In this document: positions 56,349 to 64,000 of the stretch, in pieces
Layout: each line of letters begins with the position of its first letter
How positions within the stretch are numbered: the stretch's first letter is position 1
NCBI RefSeq assembly: GCF_007183175.1
Contig: NZ_AP019807.1
Location: forward strand, 4,886,732 to 4,950,731
Length of the DNA: 64,000 bases
Direction: 5' to 3'
Origin: Microbulbifer sp. GL-2
Lineage (GTDB): Bacteria; Pseudomonadota; Gammaproteobacteria; Pseudomonadales; Cellvibrionaceae
Notes under the pieces: generated by a model
Database searches by the model: none
The model's input: the letters and a program-made list of their open reading frames with translations, nothing else
Told to the model about the DNA's origin: nothing
Made by a program: the position numbers and the translations under genes

Positions 56349-57827
56349 ATGAACGCACTTAGAAAGCACAAATTCCTTTCTATAACTACATTCTTCAGCC
56401 TTCTTTTGGCTGCGGTTAGCAGCTTCGCAATATCAATTCCAAATGAAAAACCGTACACATTTACCACTTGGAGTAAAGAAACTGCAGAGGGTTACAGTGG
56501 TTTCTTTGACGTTCCGGAGAATCGTAGTAGTAAAAACAGCCGGAAAATCATCCTTCAATATGTTCGTTTTCCCGCAACTGGAGAGAAAGCAGGCCCTCCG
56601 ATAGTTTATCTGGCTGGAGGTCCAGGTGGATCTGGAATTATGGCTGTAAACTATCGCTTCGGTATGTTTATGGCTCTGCGCAGGTACGGTGATGTTATTG
56701 CCCTTGATCAGCGCGGTACAGGGCAATCCAACAATCTGGAAAATTGTAAATCCAAGCAGATAATTCCACCACTAGCCCCCACTACAGACACTCAATATAT
56801 CAAGCAACATCGTAGTGCCCTGCGAGAATGTCTCTCATTTTGGCGAGATAAAGGTATCGACCTTGCAGGTTACAATACGGCAGAAAATGCGAGAGACTTG
56901 GAGGCTCTTCGGCAACACCTTGGGGCTGAAAAGGTAGTATTGTGGGGCACATCATACGGCAGTCATTTGGCTTTGGCCGCGATAAGGGAGATGGAATCAT
57001 CTATTGACCGGGTTATCCTTTCCAGTGCCGAGGGTCTGAATCAAACCATAAAATTGCCTTCCAGGACAGAATCGTATCTGGATCGCCTTCAATTAGCAGT
57101 GAACCAACAACCCGCTGCCAAATTGGCCTACCCTGACATCAAGGGGTTGATGCAGCGGGTACACACCAAGCTGGACAGACAGCCATTAAAGATCCAGCTG
57201 TCCCAGAGCGATGGAAGTAAACTGGGCTCCCTGTTGCAGCGTAGAGATATGCAACAGATCGCAGCAGCATTTATCGCCGACCCCAAAAGTGCAACGCACC
57301 TGCTTGCTTTTTATCGCGCAATAGATCGAGGGGAGATGCCCGCCTTCGATCAAGTACCCAGACGCTATTTCCCCGATGGATTCTTGAGCCCGGGATCAGC
57401 TATTTCACTGCGTCCTATGTCGACCGCTATGGATATGGCCTCAGGTATCAGTAAAGGTCGTAAGGCGCAGATTGGGGAACAATCCAGAACTGCACTCCTG
57501 GGTAGCTACCTCAACTTCTCCTACCACTATGATGGCTTGGCGCCAGAACTGGATCTGGGTGATAGCTTTAGGGTAAACCCTGAGGGTGACATCCCCGTTC
57601 TTTTATTGAGTGGCACCTTGGATGGCAGAACCTATATTGAAAGCCAGCGAGAAGCCGTTGCCGGACTAAAAACAGTAACCCATGTGACAGTGAAAAATGC
57701 CGGTCATAATCTTTTCATGGCATCCAAAGAGGTTCAGGACACTATCAACCTGTTTATGGAGGGGCGTCCCATTGAAAAAACCACCCTTACTGTAGATCTA
57801 CCGAATATGGCTCCCAGTGAGGAGTAA
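56349..57827 (+). CDS. Secreted S33-type alpha/beta hydrolase (prolyl/tripeptidyl aminopeptidase-like)
   Basis: About 492 residues from the ATG at 56349 (MNALRKHKFLSITTFF), which gives a normal signal peptide ending near SSFA; an ATG at 56334 is an alternative, and upstream codons belong to the preceding pseudogene. The oxyanion motif is LAGGPGGSG, GDVIALDQRGTGQS follows, the nucleophile is in LWGTSYGSHLAL, the late acid region is GTLDGRT, and the catalytic His is in KNAGHNLFM. A TAP-like C-terminal domain fits. It probably removes N-terminal peptides or hydrolyses esters in the periplasm. Confidence 0.9.
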   Translation: MNALRKHKFLSITTFFSLLLAAVSSFAISIPNEKPYTFTTWSKETAEGYSGFFDVPENRSSKNSRKIILQYVRFPATGEKAGPPIVYLAGGPGGSGIMAVNYRFGMFMALRRYGDVIALDQRGTGQSNNLENCKSKQIIPPLAPTTDTQYIKQHRSALRECLSFWRDKGIDLAGYNTAENARDLEALRQHLGAEKVVLWGTSYGSHLALAAIREMESSIDRVILSSAEGLNQTIKLPSRTESYLDRLQLAVNQQPAAKLAYPDIKGLMQRVHTKLDRQPLKIQLSQSDGSKLGSLLQRRDMQQIAAAFIADPKSATHLLAFYRAIDRGEMPAFDQVPRRYFPDGFLSPGSAISLRPMSTAMDMASGISKGRKAQIGEQSRTALLGSYLNFSYHYDGLAPELDLGDSFRVNPEGDIPVLLLSGTLDGRTYIESQREAVAGLKTVTHVTVKNAGHNLFMASKEVQDTINLFMEGRPIEKTTLTVDLPNMAPSEE

Positions 57828-57946
57828 ATGATATAGATAAAAGTGGTGTGGTCCCAAGATCACGCCACTCAGCCCCCATTCCACAATCTCTCGCATCCCT
57901 CAGCCCGCCACATTAACCTTGCAATAGATGTAACTGGAGGCGGGGG

Positions 57947-59041
57947 ATGACCAATATCACCGACGAAGTTCATCGCGGTGCCATCTGCGACCTGCGAGCG
58001 CTACAGCAACCTGGCTTGCAAACTTTCAAGCAATATATTCGCGGAAGCCTGCCAGGGCCTCCTTTTTGGCATTTAACAGGCATGCAGCCCATTGAAGCCG
58101 GTCTAGGGAAAGCCACATACTCCATGCCCATAACGCCCTGGCTATGCGATGGTACCGGTATTTATTGGGGTGGAATTTACGCAATGTTCGCAGATGCCCC
58201 CTTAGCCTCCGCTATCTGGACTACCCTGCCCGCCGGTAAAGTATTGAGCACTTCAGAGCTCAACATGTGCTTTATCCGCCCCATTACCACAAGTACCCAA
58301 AATATTGTTGGTAGGGCCACAACAATTCATTCCGGCAGCCAGGTTGGGCTCTCCAGTCTTCAAATTAACGACCAGAACGGTAGGACCCTGGCTTACGGGA
58401 GTACTCGCTGCCTGATCGCCGACTTTCCGGTCAGCCCCGACCAGGAGCTGCCCTTACCAGACCTTGGTCCCACTGAGCCGCCAGACCCCTATTTGCGGCC
58501 ACCGCCAAAGACATTCTTCTGCGACATGGCGCACTTCCCCGAGCAGGTACCCATTGAGCTTCAACGCCTGACGATCAACGAAGGCCGTATGCATCCGGTC
58601 TGGTTACTTACCGGTTATCGGGCGGTGGAGATTGAAAACGGTCGCTGTATTTCCACCATGCCTTCATCGCCCTGGTTCTCTAACGGGACCTTATCTATTT
58701 ACGGTGGCCTGCTCGCCTGGGCAGCAGACTTCACTATGGGCGGGGCTGTTTACTCCACCCTACCCGCAGGGTCCATCTTCGCAACCTTGGATATGCATAT
58801 TAGATTTGCCCGCCCAGCCAAACTCAACAGTGGCGACCTTATCCTGGAATCTCAGGTACTGCACCGCGGTCGTCAATTAAGGGTTTCGTCCTGCAATATC
58901 GACACACCCAGTGGTAAACGTGTAGCCATTGCTACGGGCTCCGCACTAGTGATTCCCGGGGGCGCCCAGATGCTTGCCGATGGCAAACAGCCCGATGAGA
59001 TCATTTCCACAGCCACCTCCGGCAGGCCCTGGAATCCCTAG
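57947..59041 (+). CDS. Double-hotdog thioesterase (PaaI-like)
   Basis: A 364-residue protein built of two hotdog domains. The first (about 40-150) has FWHLTGMQPIEAGLGKATYSMPITPWL and IYWGGIYAMFADAPLASAIWTTLPAG; the second (about 215-345) has HPVWLLTGYRAVEIENGRCISTMPSSPWFSNGTLSIYGGLLAWAADFTMGGAVYSTLPAG, a clear internal repeat. PaaI-type proteins hydrolyse acyl-CoA thioesters in the cytosol. Fusion of two domains gives the pseudo-dimer that single-domain members form as homodimers. The acyl substrate is unknown. Confidence 0.82.
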   Translation: MTNITDEVHRGAICDLRALQQPGLQTFKQYIRGSLPGPPFWHLTGMQPIEAGLGKATYSMPITPWLCDGTGIYWGGIYAMFADAPLASAIWTTLPAGKVLSTSELNMCFIRPITTSTQNIVGRATTIHSGSQVGLSSLQINDQNGRTLAYGSTRCLIADFPVSPDQELPLPDLGPTEPPDPYLRPPPKTFFCDMAHFPEQVPIELQRLTINEGRMHPVWLLTGYRAVEIENGRCISTMPSSPWFSNGTLSIYGGLLAWAADFTMGGAVYSTLPAGSIFATLDMHIRFARPAKLNSGDLILESQVLHRGRQLRVSSCNIDTPSGKRVAIATGSALVIPGGAQMLADGKQPDEIISTATSGRPWNP

Positions 59042-59190
59042 GTAAAATTGACTGGCGGCACTGCGGCCATCTTCAGGTAAAATGAGCGTAGGCATGGCCG
59101 GACAACGCGCTTCGGCAAGATATGACCAAAAAGTCACAAAAAATAAGAGCTGTAGATTACAATTTCTATAAATTCTGTAGGAACCACACC

Positions 59191-59724
59191 ATGGCATCAT
59201 TGCAAGATCAACTCCTGCAAGCTGGACTTGTTGACAAAAAGAAAGCAAAGCAAGTCAGCAAGGAAAAACGCAAGCAACAAAAAGTCGCGAAGAAGTCTGC
59301 GCAACCTCAGATAGATGAAACCAAGCTGGCTGCGCAAAAGGCTCTCGCCGAAAAGGCCGCCCGTGATCGCACCCTGAATGCCGAGCGCGATGCAGCTGCA
59401 CAACAGAAAGCCATCGCTGCTCAAATCAAGCAATTAGTAGAAACAAATCGCCAGCCCTACTCCGGCGAAACTGCCTATAACTTCACTTTCGATAAGAAAG
59501 TGAAAACTATTTATGTCAACGAAGAGCTGCGTGATCACCTGATTGCCGGCCGCTTGGTGATAGTCTCCTTGGGCGACCGCTTTGAATTGGTACCCAGGAT
59601 AATCGCCGACAAGATTGCCGAGCGAAATACCGAAATCATAGTTAAGCCGACCGAGACTTCTGCGACAGTAGATGAAGATGACCCCTACGCAGACTTCCAG
59701 ATTCCCGACGACCTGATGTGGTAA
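59191..59724 (+). CDS. DUF2058 family protein (YaiL-like)
   Basis: 177 residues from the ATG at 59191 (MASLQDQLLQAGLVDKKKAKQV), the usual DUF2058 N-terminus; a start at 59122 would add unsupported residues. The N-terminal half is a very basic helix (KEKRKQQKVAKKSAQPQ) that may bind nucleic acid, and the C-terminal half has YNFTFDKKVKTIYVNEELRDHLIAGRLVIV and ends DDPYADFQIPDDLMW. The family is restricted mainly to gammaproteobacteria, with unknown function. Eight bp separate its stop from the start of the next gene. Confidence 0.88.
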   Translation: MASLQDQLLQAGLVDKKKAKQVSKEKRKQQKVAKKSAQPQIDETKLAAQKALAEKAARDRTLNAERDAAAQQKAIAAQIKQLVETNRQPYSGETAYNFTFDKKVKTIYVNEELRDHLIAGRLVIVSLGDRFELVPRIIADKIAERNTEIIVKPTETSATVDEDDPYADFQIPDDLMW

Positions 59725-59732
59725 GCAGGTTA

Positions 59733-60278
59733 ATGGAAAAAGCAATAATTCAGGAGGTGGAACAATGGCTCACCGACGTGGTGGTGGGCCTTAACCTCTG
59801 TCCTTTTGCTCGTAAACCTATGCGTGCAGGTCAGGTCCTTTTTAAGGTCAGCGCGGCAACAGAGGATAAAACCCTGATGGCTGATTTGCTGACTGAACTA
59901 CAGCGACTCGACAGCACTCCGGACAATGAGCTACTCACTACTTTACTCATTATCCCCGAGCACCTAAATGATTTTGCCGATTACAATCAGTTCCTCCAGT
60001 TGGCAGAATGGTTACTGGAGCGCAACAATTACACCGGCACCTACCAACTGGCCAGCTTCCACCCAGATTATCAGTTCGCCGATACTGCCCCAGAAGATAC
60101 TGAAAACCTGACCAATCGCGCTCCCTACCCAATTATTCACCTGTTACGTGAAGAAAATCTGGAGAAGATGATTGACCTCTATCCTGATCCCGAGAGCATC
60201 CCGGAGAATAATATCCGTCGGGTTCAATCTCTCACTCAGGATGAGAAACTTCACTTGTTCCCATTCTTGTTTCAGTAA
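59733..60278 (+). CDS. DUF1415 family protein
   Basis: 181 residues from the ATG at 59733, which is preceded by AGG; a GTG at 59718 overlaps the previous gene. Family signatures are VVGLNLCPFARKP near the start, TLLIIPEHLNDFADYNQFL, GTYQLASFHPDYQFADTAPEDTENLTNRAPYPIIHLLRE and the C-terminal LHLFPF. The conserved Cys and His residues (LCPFA, SFHPDYQF) suggest a metal or redox site, but the function is unknown. It probably forms an operon with the DUF2058 and DUF99 genes. Confidence 0.88.
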   Translation: MEKAIIQEVEQWLTDVVVGLNLCPFARKPMRAGQVLFKVSAATEDKTLMADLLTELQRLDSTPDNELLTTLLIIPEHLNDFADYNQFLQLAEWLLERNNYTGTYQLASFHPDYQFADTAPEDTENLTNRAPYPIIHLLREENLEKMIDLYPDPESIPENNIRRVQSLTQDEKLHLFPFLFQ

Positions 60279-60292
60279 AAACACCCTAATTA

Positions 60293-60880
60293 ATGAAATC
60301 ACTGGAAGAGCTGATACGTCTTAACAAGCTGATACGCATTATCGGTTTCGACGACGCCCCGTTTGAAAAAGAACGGGGTTCACCGGTAAAAGTCGCAGGC
60401 ATCATCTACTCCAATACCCGTTTCGAAGGTATGCTTTGGGGCGAAGTAGCAAAAGATGGCATGGAAGCAACACAGGTCCTAGCAGAACTGCTAAAAAGCA
60501 GTAAATTTTACAACCAAATTAATGCAGTGCTCATCGATGGCATTGCCCTAGGCGGTTTCAATATTATCGATCTGCCAATGCTGGCCAAAGTACTTAACCG
60601 CCCCTGTATCGCAGTTATGCGAAAACCACCAGATATGGCAGCGATTGACATAGCATTAAAGAATTTTCCCGATTATGCTTCACGCAAAGAAATCTTATTA
60701 AAAGCCGGAGAGGTCCATACCCTCAAAGGTTTCCATTTTCAGGCGTACGGTTGCAGCCCATTTATTGCCGCCCAGGTACTGGAGCAGATTACCGATAACG
60801 GCAATGTCCCGGAAGCACTCCGTCTAGCCCATATGATTGGCGCCGCAATAATAACAGGGCAGAGTGGTAAGCGCGCATAA
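60293..60880 (+). CDS. DUF99 (UPF0215, endonuclease V-like) protein
   Basis: A 195-residue protein with IGFDDAPFEKERGSPVKVAGIIYSNTRFEGMLWGEV, the DUF99 opening, then INAVLIDGIALGGFNIIDLPMLAKVLNRPCIAVMRKPPD, and ends IGAAIITGQS. The DUF99 fold is related to endonuclease V, which cuts near deaminated adenine in DNA; the IGFDDAPF and LIDGIALGGFNI motifs carry candidate acidic residues. The family is best known from archaea, so its presence in a gammaproteobacterium is less usual. It is 14 bp downstream of the DUF1415 gene. Confidence 0.85.
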   Translation: MKSLEELIRLNKLIRIIGFDDAPFEKERGSPVKVAGIIYSNTRFEGMLWGEVAKDGMEATQVLAELLKSSKFYNQINAVLIDGIALGGFNIIDLPMLAKVLNRPCIAVMRKPPDMAAIDIALKNFPDYASRKEILLKAGEVHTLKGFHFQAYGCSPFIAAQVLEQITDNGNVPEALRLAHMIGAAIITGQSGKRA

Positions 60881-61089
60881 ACTTAAAACTCAACCCTATT
60901 AGACCATTCCTGCCTTTACATTATTTTATTCTACTGACACTCCTTATGAAATTGCCACCTCTTGCCCTGCCTCTTCCCAGAATAATAATATGGCGTCGAC
61001 TTATCGACCTTACTGATAACAAGCAGAGCCCACCAAAATGGGCCTGATGAAAGCACAATAGCTGAAAAGCGCGATTAAAGAGATAAAAA

Positions 61090-61550
61090 ATGACAGAAAA
61101 CGTCTATAGACAACCAGAATCACAACTGGAAAAAAACCTGGTATTTTGCCGAGATTGTGGCCAGAAGATCTCAGTAAGTGCTACCACCTGTCCTGGGTGT
61201 GGCGCGGCGCAATTTATAGGTGGAAAGGGGAAAATTTCTGCAGCGCTATTGGCGATATTTTTAGGGACTTTCGGAATACATAGATTCTATTTGGGACAGT
61301 GGTGGGGATTTTTTACTTGCTTTTCTTCTGGACAGGTATTCCAGGTATAGTTTCTTTCATTGAGGGAATCGTCTTCCTCTGCACATCCGATAGCAACTGG
61401 GCACAAAAATATGGTAATAAGCAGGGAGTCTCAGCATTAGTCCTGGTACTTATCTTCTTCCTGGCAATTATTCCGGTAATAGGCATATTGGCTGCAGTTT
61501 CCATTCCCGCCTACCAAGATTATGTTGAGCGGGCTCAGCAGGCCAGGTAA
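61090..61550 (+). pseudogene. Zinc-ribbon TM2 protein, frameshifted
   Basis: An N-terminal zinc ribbon (FCRDCGQKISVSATTCPGCGAAQ) and the first TM2 helix (GIHRFYLGQWWG) lie in one frame to about 61310; the continuation GIFYLLFFWTGIPGIVSFIEGIVFL is one frame off. Adding one base at the GGGGATTTTTT run (61304-61314) joins them into about 152 residues. The C-terminus, PVIGILAAVSIPAYQDYVERAQQAR, resembles the N-terminal helix of type IV pilins. The break may be real or a homopolymer error. Confidence 0.8.
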
Positions 61551-62245
61551 AGAATACATAGCAAAGGTCTGCCACTAAGCTTGTGGCAGACCTAATCAAA
61601 AAATGTCTTTCCTTTTTTAACTATCCTCTTTTACTGAAGATAACGAGCCTAGCCAGTTATCAGTTGACACCCTGAAAGATAAACGCGAAACACAGCCCTA
61701 AAACCAAAAAAGTAGGCCCCTCGGCACCAATATAACGCTTTGAGTTTGACCTTGCCATGCTTGAAGGGAGTAGAACTCCAGCCACGAAAAGATATCGGCA
61801 AGCGGTGAGCAGGACCACAAACCACCAAACCTAACTGGACGGTTTACCCAGGCTCGCAAGGTAAATGAAGATCATTAAAAGAGAGGCGTATTCAGCTATA
61901 TTTGAATGCGTACTCACCGATTTGTGCAAGGTATTATCAGGTCTGGTGAGTGACCTACCACAATTTCAAAACCGCCAAGATTGGCGGTGACAAGAGATCC
62001 CAAAAGAAGTGCAAAGAAGCCTGGACTCCAATGCATAGGTAGTACACGTTGATAGAAAATTCTTTTTCTAATGTACCAACCTCATAAGTACATCGGTGAA
62101 TCGGATAACACACTGGGAACTAAAAAAACCACATTAGCGATGGTTACTCTTCATACCGAATTCTGCGAGTTTTAAAACACCACAAATCTGTAAATAACTT
62201 GTGAGCTTTAGAATAAACTCTACAAAGCTGCAGTAAAGGGCTAGG
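61551..62245. other. Intergenic region without recognisable genes
   Basis: About 0.7 kb. Apart from the hairpin at 61565-61593 I find no reading frame, RNA or repeat that I can support. Confidence 0.4.
61565..61593. terminator. Hairpin after the TM2 gene
   Basis: A perfect 11-bp stem AGGTCTGCCAC / GTGGCAGACCT with a 7-nt loop, 15 bp after the TM2 stop. The immediate downstream sequence is AATCAAAA, with T-rich sequence only later, so it is a weaker terminator candidate. Confidence 0.55.
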
Positions 62246-62785
62246 CTACTCAGATTTTTCCAAAAAAATTTCACTTAATGGGGCCACCCTCACTGCCGAA
62301 CACTCAGAGAGGAGCCCACTCCATACCCAGTTGTGATGTTCTATCACCTGCCAGGCTTTTAAGTGAGGCCTGTCTCTCAAAGTATGGCAATCAGAGGCTA
62401 CCACAACATTGTAATTATGGCCACTGCAGACCTAATAGTAGAATCGACACAAAAATCTGTCGCCCAGCCTGAAATAATCAGTCGTTCTACACCAAGATTT
62501 CTTAAGCAAAGGTCCAGGTCTGTTTTACTAAAAGCATCATTGAGTGTTTTCCTGATAATGAAATCGCTATCATCCTTCAATAAACTACCGAGAAGTGCCC
62601 AACCCGGCGAACCGGGCAATAGTCCTTCCTCCGCTGTTCCATCATGCTGTATAAAATAACCTTTCCACCCTGCTCCTTACCTTAGCGGAAAGTTCATTAA
62701 TACGTATAACGACACCCTCCGTATCATACTGCTCTCTATTCGAGAATGAAGCCTCTTGCATATCAACAATTAATAATACGTCCAT
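62246..62785 (-). pseudogene. Isochorismatase-like cysteine hydrolase pseudogene
   Basis: From ATG 62785 the frame reads MDVLLIVDMQEASFS, the typical start with catalytic Asp. A frameshift moves the continuation FIQHDGTAEEGLLPGSPGWALL to another frame. The middle piece includes LDLCLRNLGVERLIISGWATDFCVDSTIRSAV, with the nucleophile Cys. A second frameshift places HNYNVVVASDCHTLRDRPHLKAWQVIEHHNWVW in a third frame, which stops at 62246. The span of 540 bp equals about 180 codons, the normal length of the family. Members hydrolyse amides such as nicotinamide or isochorismate. At least two frameshifts make it non-functional as read. Confidence 0.85.
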
Positions 62786-62894
62786 ACTCAGGTCCCGTTA
62801 TATTCACATAAATAATGAAGAAAACCATCCAATTTACTGCCCGCTCAGAACCATGAGAATTGATAGTTAAATATTTGTGAAAACCATTTTTAAG

Positions 62895-63372
62895 CTAGAG
62901 AATCACAGCACTTTCCCTATTTGTATCAGTAAATAGTGCAACCAGCGAAAACTGGGCAAAGCCCTGATCGGTGGATAAATATTCTTTACACCAGAAACGC
63001 AACGTATCCGGAAACTCCTCCTGTGCAGATTCAGCAGCCTGAATTTTCTTCTCCAACGCCAGAAAATTACAACGCACAATAACCCTGGAGTCGTTCGCCC
63101 TGCAATCATCAGTTACCGATATTGTCAGGGTTGAAGAAGTCGGCTCCAGTGGATCAGAAAGAATAAGGAAGAATCCGTGACATTTACATCAAGCTTTGAA
63201 ATAGCCATTTGCAGTGACTTAACAAGGTCTAGATAAATATCATCGATTGAGACAGCAACATTTTAGCTGTAAAAACTTCATATTCACCATTGTCATCATT
63301 TGCAAAACAAATGGGTTCAACAATTGATCTTCCTTCCATTCCAGTCCCATAATGTCCCTGAAAATTAACCAT
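62895..63372 (-). pseudogene. Frameshifted gene of unknown family
   Basis: Starting at ATG 63372, three overlapping frames make one plausible protein of about 158 residues: MVNFQGHYGTGMEGRSIVEP...VFTAK, then VAVSIDDIYLDLVKSLQMAISKLDVNV, then TISVTDDCRANDSRVIVRCNFLALEKKIQAAESAQEEF...FAQFSLVALFTDTN. The junctions lie near 63262 and 63160. I recognise no family. Base composition and residue usage look like real coding sequence, so it is probably a decayed gene. Confidence 0.5.
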
Positions 63373-63613
63373 TTGTAGTAACTTGCGTGTATGTTACGGT
63401 TTTACTCAGCCTCAACATCTACTGATTTCATATTAAGAAACTGTTTGACTTCTGTTCAATTGATGGAAATCAGGTTGAATATCTACCTGATCGCTCAGAA
63501 AGCAGTCAGCCAAGAGAAGGAAGGATACTGAGCGGGCAGCCCGAGTCAAAGACATTTGCTACACCAACAGGGAATAAAAGAGCAAGCGCTCCCAAGAGCG
63601 CTCTGATCAATGG

Positions 63614-64000
63614 CTATTTGGTATTTGGTCTGGGAGAAACGCGCATAGTGATATCGCATGGAACACTTCCTCACATTCACATCAAACACCCTACTGGCAT
63701 GACTACATCACCAGCCCAATAGTCGTGAAATCTGGATATTCGCAAACAGCTTTCAGGTTACTCTTCGCCATCTTTAGGTACTTGACTTCCATACCTACCG
63801 GAATCCACCGGAAACGGCGATCCAGGGAGACATCCAGGCAGACACCACCAGCGAGCTCAGCGGCATTACACATGGCAATAGCGTGTACAGTGCCGATATG
63901 ATTAGTAACGCTCCATCGCTTTTTTAGGAGTACTTCTACACGCCCCGCTGACACTTTAGAAAACATGGCTTGATAGACCTGAAATATGGGGCCTTAAAGG
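63614..64000 (-). pseudogene. DUF4442-type hotdog thioesterase pseudogene, cut by window edge
   Basis: The central frame (63966-63703) encodes VTNHIGTVHAIAMCNAAELAGG and RRFRWIPVGMEVKYLKMAKSNLKA, the DUF4442 thioesterase core. Upstream at the window edge FKAPYFRSI is in a different frame, and downstream the expected end DITMRVSPRPNTK is again in another frame, stopping at 63614. At least two frameshifts are therefore present, and the 5' end lies outside the window. Intact members are small acyl-CoA thioesterase-like proteins. Confidence 0.75.

Overview
The window is a chromosomal stretch of a Gram-negative gammaproteobacterium. It carries typical gammaproteobacterial housekeeping genes (RdgC, RNase II, PepD, 6-phosphogluconate dehydrogenase, the DUF2058 and DUF1415 proteins) beside outer-membrane functions (PagL-like lipid A deacylase, OprP-type porin, TonB-dependent receptor). 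Gene content and moderate G+C suggest a marine, Cellvibrionales-like organism such as Microbulbifer; this is inference, since no rRNA or tRNA gene was seen.

1-15 kb: the 3' part of a sigma-70 factor, a PagL-like deacylase, a glycosyltransferase, a TraB/GumN protein, a porin, a fused indolepyruvate ferredoxin oxidoreductase with a divergent Lrp-type regulator, a shikimate-kinase-like gene, then a surface-glycan cluster (hexapeptide acyltransferase, two methyltransferases, an alpha-toroid protein, a GT4 glycosyltransferase). 15-23 kb: a putrescine/polyamine catabolic group (PuuA-type ligase, class III aminotransferase) with a GntR regulator translationally coupled to a patatin-like protein, glyoxalase I, a class V aminotransferase, and a racemase-like gene lacking both catalytic cysteines, flanked by a decayed duplicate of the aminotransferase 3' end. 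23-35 kb: SIMPL lipoprotein, secreted amidohydrolase, GST, M16 protease, leucine dehydrogenase, RNase II, PepD; together these are rich in amino-acid and peptide catabolism.

35-48 kb is more accessory: YceK-like lipoprotein, a coupled deacetylase/acetyltransferase pair, a small membrane protein, a secreted Ntn amide hydrolase, a VOC protein, an unrecognised three-gene cassette (membrane-embedded alpha/beta hydrolase, lipoprotein, small helical protein) closed by a strong terminator, an SDR, a periplasmic DJ-1-like protein, then rdgC and gnd. 48-56 kb is AT-richer and decayed: a fold-back inverted repeat in a broken secreted-protein gene, a TonB-dependent receptor broken at a G7 tract, an eight-copy heptanucleotide repeat between it and an ECF sigma gene, and an epoxide-hydrolase pseudogene. 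56-61 kb returns to intact genes (S33 hydrolase, double-hotdog thioesterase, DUF2058, DUF1415, DUF99). From 61 kb to the end lie a frameshifted TM2 gene and three multiply frameshifted reading frames (isochorismatase-like, unknown, DUF4442 thioesterase-like).

The strongest leads are the three-gene cassette, the receptor/sigma locus with two length-variable tracts, and the cysteine-less racemase-like gene inside a partial duplication. Several frameshifts fall at or near homopolymers, so read-level checks are needed before they are treated as biology.
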